A stretch of DNA of 64,000 nt from CAWANF01 sp963783355 (GCA_963783355.1 CAWANF010000013.1:62001-126000); one strand, 5' to 3'. Positions 18,933-29,294 are shown, counted from the first letter of the stretch. Program-made: numbers and translations. Notes: a model not told the origin generated them from the letters alone.

Positions 18933-21900
18933 TGTATTACAGCAATTTTAATGAGTTTTGAATCCGTTTTTCCATTTATTTTTGCCCGAACCCTGGCATA
19001 ATAAACACCATTTCCCCAGCTTTGGGTGTTTATTTGTGTTTCTTCAGGTACACCGCCTTTTGCATCTATAGTCTTGCTGAATAAGGTTCTTCCGGCCATT
19101 GTGATAATGGTTATCTGAATGGTAGCCGGACCTTGCGTCTGGTATCTTATATAGGTTTCATTATTTGCCGGATTTGGCCAGTTGTAGGTTTCTTTCTTAT
19201 TCAGAATGCCAAAATCAGTATTTGGTGAGTTATTAAGCTGTCTTTCAGTATAAATCTTGTTGAACTGCCCGTTTCCATATTGAGAACGCCAGTCTGCTTT
19301 ACCTGTTTTGGGAAAATACCAGGCCCGGATATCACCTTTCGGACTTACGGCATATAATGTTTTATCAATAAAAATGGGATGAACAGGTTCAAACTGATAA
19401 TTATTAATGGAGCCGACATATACGGGGAAATTGGATAATTCCTGCTGTTTTTGGTTATAGGCGTGAATCGTGTAGGAAATACTATCCTGGACCTCAACTA
19501 ATAAATCAGGTTTGCCTGTGCCATTTATGTCGGCCACAAGAGGTGCTCCGACGAATTTGGAACCTTTAGGAGGTTTTACCGGAAAACCATCCAGCAATGC
19601 GCCATTCAGGTTTTTTGCAACAAGAGTATTATGATTTTTGTCGATATAAATAAAATCCAAATTGCCATCTCCGGTGTAATCCGCAAAAGCCGGCCAACTG
19701 ATTGGATTATGATCAACGATGGTTGTTACAGCGGGGCTTCCGTTTTGAGGCTCAATAAGATATAAATCATTCAGATCCAGGGCGAAAAATGCCGGAGTAT
19801 TTTGCGTATCCGGTATCAGCGAACCGGTATATAATCTTTGTCCGGTTGTGGAATTTTGGAACCAGCTGGAATTAACATAATTAGAGCCTGCAATTTGAAA
19901 AGTCTTGTTTTGAATGTAAGAGTATTGTCCGTTGACAGGCTTTGATCGCTGTACATCCTGCGAAAATGAAGATAATGAGCTGCCATCATTGATGTTTATA
20001 CGATCCTTCCCAAAATCAAAATCAAGCGTATCTCCTGCCTCGGAACTTATGAAGCCTGTGGATGATGAAATTTGATTGTTATTCCAAACCATCTGCCAGT
20101 TTCCATTCGTGTAATTCCAGGCTTGCGTTGAACCGTTACCGGAGTAAAGATTTTTATTATGGGTTAAAATTAGGTATTTGCCAATGAACGGTTGTTGCGG
20201 AACTGAAAATCCAAAATCATACCAGTCATGATTGCTGCCCTGATTGATTTTTAAAGAATAAACGTCCTTGGGAGTTGGAATGATCAATAACGAATCGGAA
20301 CCGGAGACGTAAAGTTGCAGTCCCAATGGGTAACCCTGAACATAATCGCTGGTGTTTTGAATTACAGAATCAGCTTTCTGTGACGGTGCAATAGAAATGG
20401 TATTAAACCAGTCAGGTTGTTCCGGTTTTGCCCTAAAAGTAGCGACGGGGAGGTTGGGCGAAAAGTCATAAAACTCAAAGAAGCTGGGGCTGCCCGTATT
20501 ACTTCGATTGTTTGGGTGTGTATTATCGGCAAATCGGTTCTGATATAATCGAAGAGTATCGCCATTCTGACTAATTACGGAAGCATCGTTACCTTTCCAC
20601 CAGAAATCGTATGGAGTACCACCAGTTACATTTCCAAGCAATATCGAAAGGGCATCTTTCCCTATATCCTGTGCGCCATCGGCTTCCATAAGGTTTACAC
20701 CCTTGCGAGCGGGATTATTATTGATAGTATTTTCAGCCAGGTTATTTCGAATGACAGCATCGTCGATATGCCAGATTAAAATGCCGCCATTAAGTACGCG
20801 TGGATCCTTACTTTCTGTATCGAGTCCGCCAGGCAAACTCCAGTCGAAATTACTGACGTTGGTTACAACTCCGGATGCCAGCTTCGCTTCAATACTGTCA
20901 GGATAATCCGGATTGAAATATTCATCCTGATCTGAAATGTGCCGGGTAACGGTTTGTCCGCCCGGTTTTTGGATAGTGATATCCAAACCCTTGTTTTGAG
21001 GATCCCTGTTACGATTTTCAACGAGGAAATATTCATCTGATGAAATATTATATCTCGCAAAACTGTCAGGCTGATGCAAAGAAGATGCGGCCAAAGATAC
21101 AGGCTGTGTGTCATTCAGATTAATCTCAAATGATGAACCCCAGCCCATAAAAATTTTTTCCCATGCCGATGGCTCCGGTGGAAACAATCCGAGATAAGAA
21201 AAAAAACTCTCGGGATCCATCAAACCGAACCGGCCAATTCCGGACGCCCCGGTTTGGGTATTGTATAAATCCGGCAGCCCTAAATAACTGCCTATAGAGG
21301 CACATATCAATCCATTAATAGAAAATTGAACTAAAAACCGGCTATCGGAAATATCGGTTCCCAAACGGGATTCTGTTTCCGGCAAAATGATCGAATTTGT
21401 TACATTAAAGGTGCTATTTATGGGAAAACCGGTAAAAGCAGGGTCTTTGAGCAGCTTCGAAAGGGCATTCCTGCTTAAAAATATTGAGGGGATGTCCTGT
21501 GGAGTATGATCCAGGGCGGTACCCAAAAAATTAAAATCACGCCCGGAACCTGCGTGAAATATGATAAAAACAGTATTATCAGGATTCAGGTTTGAAGTAT
21601 CAAAGCCGCCGTTCTGATGAACATTACTCCAGGTGTCTTTTACCAGGTCAGCCAGTTTATAATCTTGCGAGTCATTATCACCCATAGGAGCATAGTTGCT
21701 CATAGGATGGCCCAGATGAAATATTTTAGGAAGGATTGTGTATTGAATATTCAATTTTCCATCTGAAACCTTTTCAAAATAGTTCTTGGCAAATTCCAGG
21801 TGAGCCGCAAAATAAGCATTGTCGTGGGGCAGGGGATCGATAGTTATATTCGTGGGTATGAAGTGAGAGGAGCTGCTCGTATCAATAATAGAAGTATCGA

Positions 21901-22147
21901 AATGGCCATTGCCACTGGTATAAGAATTATTATCCGTTTTAAAGTCGACCATTACCGCTATGACATGCAGGGTTCCTGTCGCTGCTGTAATAGGTGGAGT
22001 CTGACTGAAACCTGCCGGTAACGCATACGGATGATATGACAGATCTTTCACAGATTGTTGAGCAAAGCCGATCCTGTAATAAAAAATAAACAGAAGCAGG
22101 TATAGATAGCTACTTCTGTTATAAAGAGATTTGCTGATTGCTGTCAA
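18929..22147 (-). CDS. M6-like secreted protein lacking zinc motif, with T9SS sorting-type C-terminus
   Basis: A 1072-residue protein with a signal peptide (about 1-29) and a domain clearly like M6 (immune inhibitor A type) metalloproteases. It starts at HVIAVMVDFKTD (61-72) and includes LGLPDLY (289-295) and GRFGLMD. The zinc-binding HExxH that should precede LGLPDLY reads ASIGS (283-287), so catalysis is very unlikely. Integrin-like FG-GAP/VCBS stretches (DYTGDGNLDF, DINGTGKPDL) follow. The last 85 residues (WPNPANNETYIRY...LIKIAVIH) look like a type A T9SS sorting domain. It is therefore probably exported via T9SS as a binding or scaffold protein. Confidence 0.85.
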   Translation of the reverse strand: MTAISKSLYNRSSYLYLLLFIFYYRIGFAQQSVKDLSYHPYALPAGFSQTPPITAATGTLHVIAVMVDFKTDNNSYTSGNGHFDTSIIDTSSSSHFIPTNITIDPLPHDNAYFAAHLEFAKNYFEKVSDGKLNIQYTILPKIFHLGHPMSNYAPMGDNDSQDYKLADLVKDTWSNVHQNGGFDTSNLNPDNTVFIIFHAGSGRDFNFLGTALDHTPQDIPSIFLSRNALSKLLKDPAFTGFPINSTFNVTNSIILPETESRLGTDISDSRFLVQFSINGLICASIGSYLGLPDLYNTQTGASGIGRFGLMDPESFFSYLGLFPPEPSAWEKIFMGWGSSFEINLNDTQPVSLAASSLHQPDSFARYNISSDEYFLVENRNRDPQNKGLDITIQKPGGQTVTRHISDQDEYFNPDYPDSIEAKLASGVVTNVSNFDWSLPGGLDTESKDPRVLNGGILIWHIDDAVIRNNLAENTINNNPARKGVNLMEADGAQDIGKDALSILLGNVTGGTPYDFWWKGNDASVISQNGDTLRLYQNRFADNTHPNNRSNTGSPSFFEFYDFSPNLPVATFRAKPEQPDWFNTISIAPSQKADSVIQNTSDYVQGYPLGLQLYVSGSDSLLIIPTPKDVYSLKINQGSNHDWYDFGFSVPQQPFIGKYLILTHNKNLYSGNGSTQAWNYTNGNWQMVWNNNQISSSTGFISSEAGDTLDFDFGKDRININDGSSLSSFSQDVQRSKPVNGQYSYIQNKTFQIAGSNYVNSSWFQNSTTGQRLYTGSLIPDTQNTPAFFALDLNDLYLIEPQNGSPAVTTIVDHNPISWPAFADYTGDGNLDFIYIDKNHNTLVAKNLNGALLDGFPVKPPKGSKFVGAPLVADINGTGKPDLLVEVQDSISYTIHAYNQKQQELSNFPVYVGSINNYQFEPVHPIFIDKTLYAVSPKGDIRAWYFPKTGKADWRSQYGNGQFNKIYTERQLNNSPNTDFGILNKKETYNWPNPANNETYIRYQTQGPATIQITIITMAGRTLFSKTIDAKGGVPEETQINTQSWGNGVYYARVRAKINGKTDSKLIKIAVIH

Positions 22148-22165
22148 GAACGCGTGACCGGGTTA

Positions 22166-23284
22166 TTATTTGAAATTTAACAAGACTGAAAATCGAATCG
22201 TATTTGATAAGGGACTGTTGGTGGCCGTCGTTACAATGTAACTGAAATCGACTCCAAATACATTGTACCGTAAACCGGCACCGAACGTGATATAGCGACG
22301 ATCACCGTTTTTGGGAGATTCAAAGAAATATCCGGTTCGCAGAGCAAACTTTTTATCATACCAATATTCCAATCCAGTACCGACCATAATTTGGTCAAAG
22401 AAATTTAGAGTGACGAATTTTGTGCCATCATTACGCGTATAAGGCCCCCACGATTTGAATAAAGCTTCTCCCAGGCTCATGGCGTGTCCGCTGGTATCGT
22501 TTCTTGCCATCAATTTTGAAAAGTCGTTAGCAATAGTAAGAGTGTTATAACCATCCTTATCGAGATTCATGGTAAACGCCCAGCCTAAACGCATGATAGT
22601 AGGAAGCGGATCCTTTTGGGCAGCATCGGTATACTGAATGCCCGGGCCGAGATTCGATAAATCAAAACCGGCACTGAACTGGCTTTTTCTGTTTGCTAGC
22701 TGGAATACGTCTGTCCGGTACATCGCTGCCAAATCGACGCCGACACTGGTTCCGATACGAGCCTGCTGACCGCCAACACTGAGACCGGCCGGCACAAGGT
22801 TGCTATATATAAATCTAATTCCGGTACCAAATGCTAAATTCGGGCTGACTCTGAAACCGTACGACCCCCCGGCTGCCAGTTCATAACTTTTAAAAGTTCC
22901 AAGATTATTCCCGCTTTCATCTCTGTATTGTTGCGAGCCAAGATTCAGGTAGGTGATATTACCGGCTATGGTACCTATTCCGTCAACATAATATTTGCCG
23001 ACAAGGTAATCATAGAACAGGTCGGTATTGAATTGAGGAAGCCACGGCGAGTGCGTAATACTGATCTGGTTTCCGCTTTGGAATGCCAATCCTGCAGGAT
23101 TCCAGAAAACCGCGGAAGCGTTATCGGCGATGGCAACGTTGGCGTTACCCATACCTGTAGCCCGTGAATCCGGTTCGATCTGCAGAAACGGAACGGATGT
23201 TATACTGACCTGTGCCCATCCCTGTGAATAAACGGAGATTACTAACAGAATTGTTAACGACAAATATTTAGTCAACTTTCTCAT
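22166..23284 (-). CDS. porV: PorV-type T9SS outer membrane protein
   Basis: A 372-residue outer-membrane beta-barrel of the PorV/PorQ group. It has a signal peptide (1-24), then the PorV-type opening PFLQIEPDSRATGMGNANVA and the NPAGLA motif. C-terminal strands end FSVLLNFK. PorV carries T9SS cargo from the translocon to the PorU sortase in studied systems. It directly follows porU on the same strand (55-base gap), which supports the PorV rather than FadL assignment. Confidence 0.92.
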   Translation of the reverse strand: MRKLTKYLSLTILLVISVYSQGWAQVSITSVPFLQIEPDSRATGMGNANVAIADNASAVFWNPAGLAFQSGNQISITHSPWLPQFNTDLFYDYLVGKYYVDGIGTIAGNITYLNLGSQQYRDESGNNLGTFKSYELAAGGSYGFRVSPNLAFGTGIRFIYSNLVPAGLSVGGQQARIGTSVGVDLAAMYRTDVFQLANRKSQFSAGFDLSNLGPGIQYTDAAQKDPLPTIMRLGWAFTMNLDKDGYNTLTIANDFSKLMARNDTSGHAMSLGEALFKSWGPYTRNDGTKFVTLNFFDQIMVGTGLEYWYDKKFALRTGYFFESPKNGDRRYITFGAGLRYNVFGVDFSYIVTTATNSPLSNTIRFSVLLNFK

Positions 23285-23339
23285 TTTCTTGCTTCCTGAT
23301 ATTTGATATAAAATAAGTTTTACTTTGAAACTTTTCTAA

Positions 23340-26300
23340 TTAGTGGATGATTACCAATTTCTCGATTTTCTGAACCGATTGTTCTCCTTTATCTGTATTG
23401 GTTTTTACGTGAACAACATACAGGTAAGTTCCTGTTGCCAAAGGATCGTTGTCATCATCGCGACCATACCAGTTGATGCTGACATACGGTGAACTTGTGA
23501 TAACATCGTCTCTTTCGATATGCGCTACCGGCCGGCCACTCAGCGTATAGATGTTGATATCTATCGTCATCGGATTCCCCGGCTGATTATGTTCTATAAT
23601 GAATTTTGTTTCATTATTCATCGGGTTAGGGAAATTGTAAACACGCCGAATCGTCAGATTTTGACTCTTGGCAACGGTGAAAGAAATCTGACTTTGGGAT
23701 TCATTATTGAATACGTCCCAGGCTCGAATGTTCAGCACATAATTTCCATTCGGTAGATTATTGAGAGGATACTCAATCTTCCCACTCGCATAATCATTCA
23801 AATTACTGGTATAATAATCATTCAAAACGATAGTTTTATCCGGTTGATTCGGGCTGCTGAGCTGGGCTATAATATCGTGTCCTACACCATTTCCGGTTGT
23901 ATTTATACCGGAAGGATCTTTTAAATCGACAATCAAATTCGGAGAGTCATTGACCATACTGCCATCTATAAAAGAATCATTATTGAGATAAATGGATATT
24001 TGCGGGCCTTTCTTATCATTGACAGCGTCAGGATTTGTACCACTCAGAGTGAAATTGCTGTATTCACCGGCCGCATCATCCGAGGTTTCATCAGCATATA
24101 ATAGGATTTTGCCTTTCCGGTCGGAATAGGACATGTCTTTGGGGATGATAAAATTAGCAGTGAACCGGCCGTTTGTAACGGAAGCCCGGCCACTAAAAAG
24201 TACATCTTTTTGGACTTTATATTGGCAGTTTTTGATATAGCAACCATAAGTCTGCATCCATGAACGTTCGGGTAATTTTACATACCGGCTTGCATCATAA
24301 ACCTGCATGTTCACGATTCCATTAAAATTATTATCCACCGTGCTGTCGTTATTTATCACATCCCCTTTAACCGTAACATGATCAAGGGCACGAAGATTTA
24401 TCGTGCTATCCTGCAGATTAGTGATATTATTAATCTGTGTGATCATCATTTTCTTCCTGGGGATGCCGATTTGTACAGCCGGGTCTCCCAACAGGATGAA
24501 TTTCCTGCTGTTGAAACTTGGACCTGCGATTCCGGTGATTTTTGTAAGCCGGTAAATATCGCCCAGCGTTCGCGGTTCGCCTGTTGTTTCATCCCGTGTG
24601 CTCATATATTGGGTCAAAAGGCGGTTTAAGCCGAAATTCAGGCTATTTGGATCGGAGCTGGTATAAACAACGCGGGTTGTGGTAAATGCGGCAACCATAC
24701 CTCCGTCGGGATATAAGACGGTCTGTTCAGCACCCGATTCCTGGTCGGTATCATCGTATCGCCCAAATTGACAGGTAGCAGTCACGAAAATGGACAGTTT
24801 GTTTTTATTGGTAAACTGACTGATATAATTAGAAACGAATAATCGCTCATCACTGAGAATTTCCTCGCCACCGTGGCCAGAGTAATTTATAACCAGTGTT
24901 CCATTATTGATGCTATTGATAAAAGCGTCTGTAGCCAGTGGAATACGTCGTCCCGCTGTCGTGTTTTCAACCGGATAACTGAATTCGTAAACTTTATTTA
25001 CATGAAGGCCTTCATCGCTGTTTTCAACAATGGCAGCAGTGGAATCAGCATTTAAAACATGAAGATCGCGGTTTAAATCGGGATTAGGCAGATCATCATC
25101 GGCCACAAAGGTGAATAACGAGCGCCAGTCACCATCGCTGCTGCTGCTGTCGTAATCTTTTATCTTCTGAACAACGGTCTTGGCCTGAGCTTCCGTTTGC
25201 ACAGGCAGCCGGCCGATACCTATATCCAATAATTGTATTGAACTGGTTGTCCAGTTTCCTTCACTGGGGTCTAAAAGGCCGAAGTAATCGTCGCTGGCAA
25301 AACTTTCAATACGTTGTAAAGATTCTTTGCTTTCGTATGTAAATACATAATTTTTCATCGGGGCATCTTTGATGATCCCCTTATAATCGTAGGTGGCATC
25401 TCCAAACAGTAACAGGTATTTGGGCAAAAGATTCTGATCCGTACCGGCTTTTTCGTACAGATACCTCACAAAATTTCGGATAGCGGATACATCCGGAACA
25501 CCGCCCGAAAATTCATTGAATATTTGTTCCTGGGTAACTACTACGGGCCGGAGTCCGGACTTTTGCTTCCTGTAATTAGCTAAATCATTGGCCTCTGCTA
25601 AAAATTTCGGTGCGGTTACAATGATGTAATTTGGATAATCCGAGATGCCATGCAAATCCTGGTTGGCAACCGATGTTCCGGGATCTGGCGTATAAAAATC
25701 GGTTTGGGCAATCATTTGCCGTCCCGGGTTAGCATAAAAATTAAAATCGTAGTTCTGTCCGGTGGAAGTCACATTCATGAGCACGGGTGAAACAGGATTG
25801 GTGACATCCATGACCACCGGCTGGCTTTTGAAACCGCTCAGTACATAATTGCCAACATCTCCAGACTGCCCGTCTGATGGGGAAAAGAAATACAAGCGGC
25901 CATTCTTTGGAACTAATTTTCGCGGAATGGTCATCTCAATCCAGTCGAGCCAGCCCTGTGAGCTGGAAGAAGGGTTGCCGAATCGTGCCGATACATTTAA
26001 AATGTCGTTGGCCGCCGTAAAATTTGATATACTTGTTGTAAGTGTACTCTCGTGTCCGGAATAGCCGGTGTCCCCATTTAAATCTAATATTGAACTGATA
26101 TTAACCTGGCCGACGGTCTGACTATTGGCAGTTACATAAAATGTCGAGACATCCTGGGAACGTGCTGCAAAGGTGATGTTGAATTGCACGGTACTATTGG
26201 GTATAAGCCCCGGAATAGTATCCTGTAGAATGGCCTGGTTGCTCGCAAAACTTTCATTCGTAAATGTCTGGCCGAGCCATTGGGTTCCGGATTTCATTCC

Positions 26301-27278
26301 GGCTTCTGATTTTGTGAGTTCCTGTTCTTTCCAAATAAAATCCGGGAAATCCTGGACGGTACGATTAGCTGTAAGGCCGTTGTTGCCGGCAGCCAAACGA
26401 AGCCCTCGATCACTTCCAATTGTAAGAAATACATAATTTTCAGTACTGTAAGGATTTATATGGTGAGAATAGGTATTGTTCTGTGAATCGTAGGTAATTT
26501 CATTCGGACTGTTACCATAGAACAAGATATAGTCCCCGCTGTCGAATTTACCATCCGATTCTCCTGAAACAATAATGGGAATTTGTTTAAACTCCGGCCA
26601 TGGGGATGAATTGGCATTTGGCAGCTCATAACCGTTTGTGCCCCAAATCTGAATATTTCTTGGATCTATATTATTAACGTCGATCCCGAGATTCTTCAGG
26701 TAAGTGGCATCGATGCGATAAATTCCATTTTTGCTAAACGGTATTTTATACCATTGTCCGGAAGATAGCGGTGTCGATGTTGCAGCAAGTGTCTGTCTTT
26801 GAAAAGTCCGAAGCCGTGCCCGGGAAGTTTGTTGGGGAATGGGACTCGGTTTAAAAACGCGGATTTTCATGTATTTCACTACAAGAAACAGGTCGTCTCT
26901 TCCCGATGGACGGCTGACATAAATTCGTAGCGTTGCAACCTGTCTCTTTCTGGACATTCCCGGATTTACCACACGCATCAGCGGCGGCACATTAGAACCA
27001 ATCTCTTTGTTAACTTTCATCAATCGTTTATTTCCGGATATATTTACCGGAACAATCATTTGCTCCAATACGCGGTACGATTCCGTTCCCTGGTTATAAG
27101 GGATTAAAATATTGACGGGCGATCCTGTTTGAAGGCTATCGTTCTGAATCAGATAGTCGACAAATTGTGGCGTCTCATCAATAATATGTATAGTCTGAGC
27201 CTGAGCTTTAGTCATAAATAACAGGAGACTAACAAAAACAAGGCCCCGAACATAAGATATTTGAATCTTAGAGCTCAA
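23340..27278 (-). CDS. porU: PorU, T9SS C-terminal signal peptidase (C25 family)
   Basis: A 1312-residue gingipain-type (C25) protease that cuts off the sorting domain of T9SS cargo and attaches the product to the cell surface. The predicted catalytic dyad is intact: His802 in INYSGHGGEE and Cys836 in VTATCQFGRYDD. A signal peptide spans about residues 1-27, and the last 90 residues (NFPNPMNNETKF...KIEKLVIIH) form a FlgD/CTD-like sorting domain of its own. The first start candidate is a TTG at 27278 with no strong ribosome-binding site, so the N-terminus is uncertain. It heads the porU-porV-M6-like operon. Confidence 0.93.
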   Translation of the reverse strand: MSSKIQISYVRGLVFVSLLLFMTKAQAQTIHIIDETPQFVDYLIQNDSLQTGSPVNILIPYNQGTESYRVLEQMIVPVNISGNKRLMKVNKEIGSNVPPLMRVVNPGMSRKRQVATLRIYVSRPSGRDDLFLVVKYMKIRVFKPSPIPQQTSRARLRTFQRQTLAATSTPLSSGQWYKIPFSKNGIYRIDATYLKNLGIDVNNIDPRNIQIWGTNGYELPNANSSPWPEFKQIPIIVSGESDGKFDSGDYILFYGNSPNEITYDSQNNTYSHHINPYSTENYVFLTIGSDRGLRLAAGNNGLTANRTVQDFPDFIWKEQELTKSEAGMKSGTQWLGQTFTNESFASNQAILQDTIPGLIPNSTVQFNITFAARSQDVSTFYVTANSQTVGQVNISSILDLNGDTGYSGHESTLTTSISNFTAANDILNVSARFGNPSSSSQGWLDWIEMTIPRKLVPKNGRLYFFSPSDGQSGDVGNYVLSGFKSQPVVMDVTNPVSPVLMNVTSTGQNYDFNFYANPGRQMIAQTDFYTPDPGTSVANQDLHGISDYPNYIIVTAPKFLAEANDLANYRKQKSGLRPVVVTQEQIFNEFSGGVPDVSAIRNFVRYLYEKAGTDQNLLPKYLLLFGDATYDYKGIIKDAPMKNYVFTYESKESLQRIESFASDDYFGLLDPSEGNWTTSSIQLLDIGIGRLPVQTEAQAKTVVQKIKDYDSSSSDGDWRSLFTFVADDDLPNPDLNRDLHVLNADSTAAIVENSDEGLHVNKVYEFSYPVENTTAGRRIPLATDAFINSINNGTLVINYSGHGGEEILSDERLFVSNYISQFTNKNKLSIFVTATCQFGRYDDTDQESGAEQTVLYPDGGMVAAFTTTRVVYTSSDPNSLNFGLNRLLTQYMSTRDETTGEPRTLGDIYRLTKITGIAGPSFNSRKFILLGDPAVQIGIPRKKMMITQINNITNLQDSTINLRALDHVTVKGDVINNDSTVDNNFNGIVNMQVYDASRYVKLPERSWMQTYGCYIKNCQYKVQKDVLFSGRASVTNGRFTANFIIPKDMSYSDRKGKILLYADETSDDAAGEYSNFTLSGTNPDAVNDKKGPQISIYLNNDSFIDGSMVNDSPNLIVDLKDPSGINTTGNGVGHDIIAQLSSPNQPDKTIVLNDYYTSNLNDYASGKIEYPLNNLPNGNYVLNIRAWDVFNNESQSQISFTVAKSQNLTIRRVYNFPNPMNNETKFIIEHNQPGNPMTIDINIYTLSGRPVAHIERDDVITSSPYVSINWYGRDDDNDPLATGTYLYVVHVKTNTDKGEQSVQKIEKLVIIH

Positions 27279-27478
27279 TAAGAGATGAATATGCGATTAA
27301 TGCTTAAATGTGAAAGTTCAGTGTTACGTATTTGTAGCTTTCTATCGCAATAAGCTCTGAATGTTAAGTGGTTAGCAGATAAATAATTTAACAGGTAACA
27401 TAGTTTGTCCTGTATATAAAATCAAGATAGCTAACACAAAATTATTATCAAAAATTTGTTGATTATTGAAATAAAATG

Positions 27479-27514
27479 AAGGATAACAGTTAAAGGTGAA
27501 GAACGGTTATCCTT
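27479..27514 (-). terminator. Possible terminator after thiolase gene
   Basis: Inverted repeat AAGGATAAC / GTTATCCTT (27479-27487 and 27506-27514) with an 18-base loop lies just past the minus-strand thiolase stop. It is followed on that strand by CATTTTATTT. The long loop and broken T-run make it a moderate candidate. The rest of the gap up to the porU start shows nothing else recognisable. Confidence 0.5.
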
Positions 27515-27528
27515 TTTATATATTTTTT

Positions 27529-28707
27529 TTAAATCATTTCGATAACGGTCGCAGAGGCACCTCCGCCGCCATTACAAATTCCGGCACATCCATACTTACC
27601 GCCGGTTTGTTTGAGGGCATGAATGAGCGTTACTAAAATGCGTGCTCCTGAACAGCCCAATGGATGGCCTATACTAACAGCTCCACCGTGAATATTCACT
27701 TTTGCGGGATCCAGCTTTAACAATTTGTTGTTAATCAGTGAAACGACCGAAAAGGCTTCATTAATTTCAAATAAGTCCATATCCTCAATTGTCTTACCGG
27801 ATCGTTTCAGTGCGATTGGTATGGCATCGGCTGGTGCTGTGGTGAACCATTCAGGTGCTTTTGCGGCACTTCCCTGTCCGATTATGCGTGCCAATGGTTT
27901 TAATCCCAATTCGTTTGCTTTTTCTTCAGACATTACCAGAAGAGCAGCGGCTCCATCATTAATTGTGCTGGCATTAGCAGCAGTTACCGTTCCTTCTTTA
28001 TCAAAGACAGGACGAAGGGAAGGTATCTTATCAAAATTAACGCGGTTTACTTCTTCGTCGCTGTCAATTTCATCAACATTACCTTTTCGTCCCTTGATAT
28101 GAATTTTGATGATTTCATCGGAGAACTTTCCTTCCTTTTGTGCTTTTTGGGAACGTTTGTACGATTCAATCGCGAAGTCATCTTGTTCTTCCCTGGAAAT
28201 CTGGCATTCTTTAGCACAAATCTCGGCAGCTTTTCCCATGTGGAAATCTTTATAAACATCCCAAAGGCCATCTTTTATTAAGCCGTCAACAGCTTCGACA
28301 TGGCCTAATTTTGAGCCGAAACGTTGTTTTGTTAAATAATAAGGTACATTACTCATGCTTTCCATACCGCCGGCAACGATAACATCTGCTTCACCGGCCT
28401 GGATTTGATTTACAGCGTACATTACCGCTTTCATACCGGAAGCACATACTTTATTAACCGTCGTACAAGGCGTATTTTCATTTAAGCCGGCTTTCATAGC
28501 AGCCTGTCTCGCAGGTGCCTGACCAATACCGGCTGAGAGTACGTTTCCCATAATGACTTCATTGACCGTATCGGGAGTAACTTCGCTTTTCTTGAGTAGT
28601 GCCTGGATGACGGCTGCTCCTAATTCCGGGGCAGATAACGAGGCGAGGGAGCCGCCGAACGAACCAATGGGGGTACGTAAAGCTTCGATTATAACTACAT
28701 TTCGCAT
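27529..28707 (-). CDS. Acetyl-CoA C-acetyltransferase (thiolase)
   Basis: A 392-residue thiolase that condenses two acetyl-CoA or cleaves acetoacetyl-CoA. The nucleophile Cys88 lies in NKVCASGMKAV, the His in GGAVSIGHPLGCSGAR and the second Cys in GICNGGGGA, all intact. Length and motif order fit biosynthetic or AtoB-type thiolases. With the acyl-CoA dehydrogenases and ETF genes elsewhere in the window it suggests active fatty or amino acid degradation, but it is not in their operon. Confidence 0.93.
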   Translation of the reverse strand: MRNVVIIEALRTPIGSFGGSLASLSAPELGAAVIQALLKKSEVTPDTVNEVIMGNVLSAGIGQAPARQAAMKAGLNENTPCTTVNKVCASGMKAVMYAVNQIQAGEADVIVAGGMESMSNVPYYLTKQRFGSKLGHVEAVDGLIKDGLWDVYKDFHMGKAAEICAKECQISREEQDDFAIESYKRSQKAQKEGKFSDEIIKIHIKGRKGNVDEIDSDEEVNRVNFDKIPSLRPVFDKEGTVTAANASTINDGAAALLVMSEEKANELGLKPLARIIGQGSAAKAPEWFTTAPADAIPIALKRSGKTIEDMDLFEINEAFSVVSLINNKLLKLDPAKVNIHGGAVSIGHPLGCSGARILVTLIHALKQTGGKYGCAGICNGGGGASATVIEMI

Positions 28708-28766
28708 GATGGATGATTTTTATTTTTTATTTCAGTTCAAGTAACATTCAATGTCTTTCTTGAGGT

Positions 28767-29294
28767 CTAAAGGTTCGATTCGTCTCTCCAGCTTAATAAT
28801 TGCCAGGCACTGCTTGAATCAGTCCTGATAAGGATGAAATTTGCAGACCCGTCCGTTCGGATAACATCTGATCCTTTTAGAATAATTGCAAGATTAAACC
28901 GACGGATTACCTGCGCTTGCGTATTTGTGGTATCAACGATTTCCGTTACGATATTATTCCATTGCAATTGTATATCCTGGCTTTGGGTAAACATATTGTA
29001 TGCTGAGGTCAATTCCTCATCACGTCCCCAGGAAACATCGACATTACGATTATAGTCCCGGTATGTAAAGATGAACCGGGAATTTATTAACGGGCCGTAA
29101 AGCGTGGTATCTCTCAATTGATAAGCATTTTTAAAACGGGTATAAAATCCGCTGATTGTTTTTGGATTTCCTAAAGGATCGTCCGGCAACTGGCCTTTAA
29201 TCACCCCGGGGGCAAAAGGGTTCTTACAACTTTGGGATATTAAAGCTGCAAAACCTAATGCCATCAGGATAATATGGGCAGGACGAAGCTTCAT
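28767..29294 (-). CDS. Hypothetical lipoprotein
   Basis: A 175-residue protein with a lipoprotein signal: hydrophobic core, then ISQSC with Cys23 as the lipidated residue. The mature part (about 150 residues) alternates aromatic and polar residues (FIFTYRDYNR, WQLLSWRDE) in a manner reminiscent of NTF2/SnoaL-like folds, but this is only an impression. No known domain recognised. It lies 8 bases after the gamma-synthase gene and upstream of the thiolase, all on the minus strand. Confidence 0.75.
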   Translation of the reverse strand: MKLRPAHIILMALGFAALISQSCKNPFAPGVIKGQLPDDPLGNPKTISGFYTRFKNAYQLRDTTLYGPLINSRFIFTYRDYNRNVDVSWGRDEELTSAYNMFTQSQDIQLQWNNIVTEIVDTTNTQAQVIRRFNLAIILKGSDVIRTDGSANFILIRTDSSSAWQLLSWRDESNL

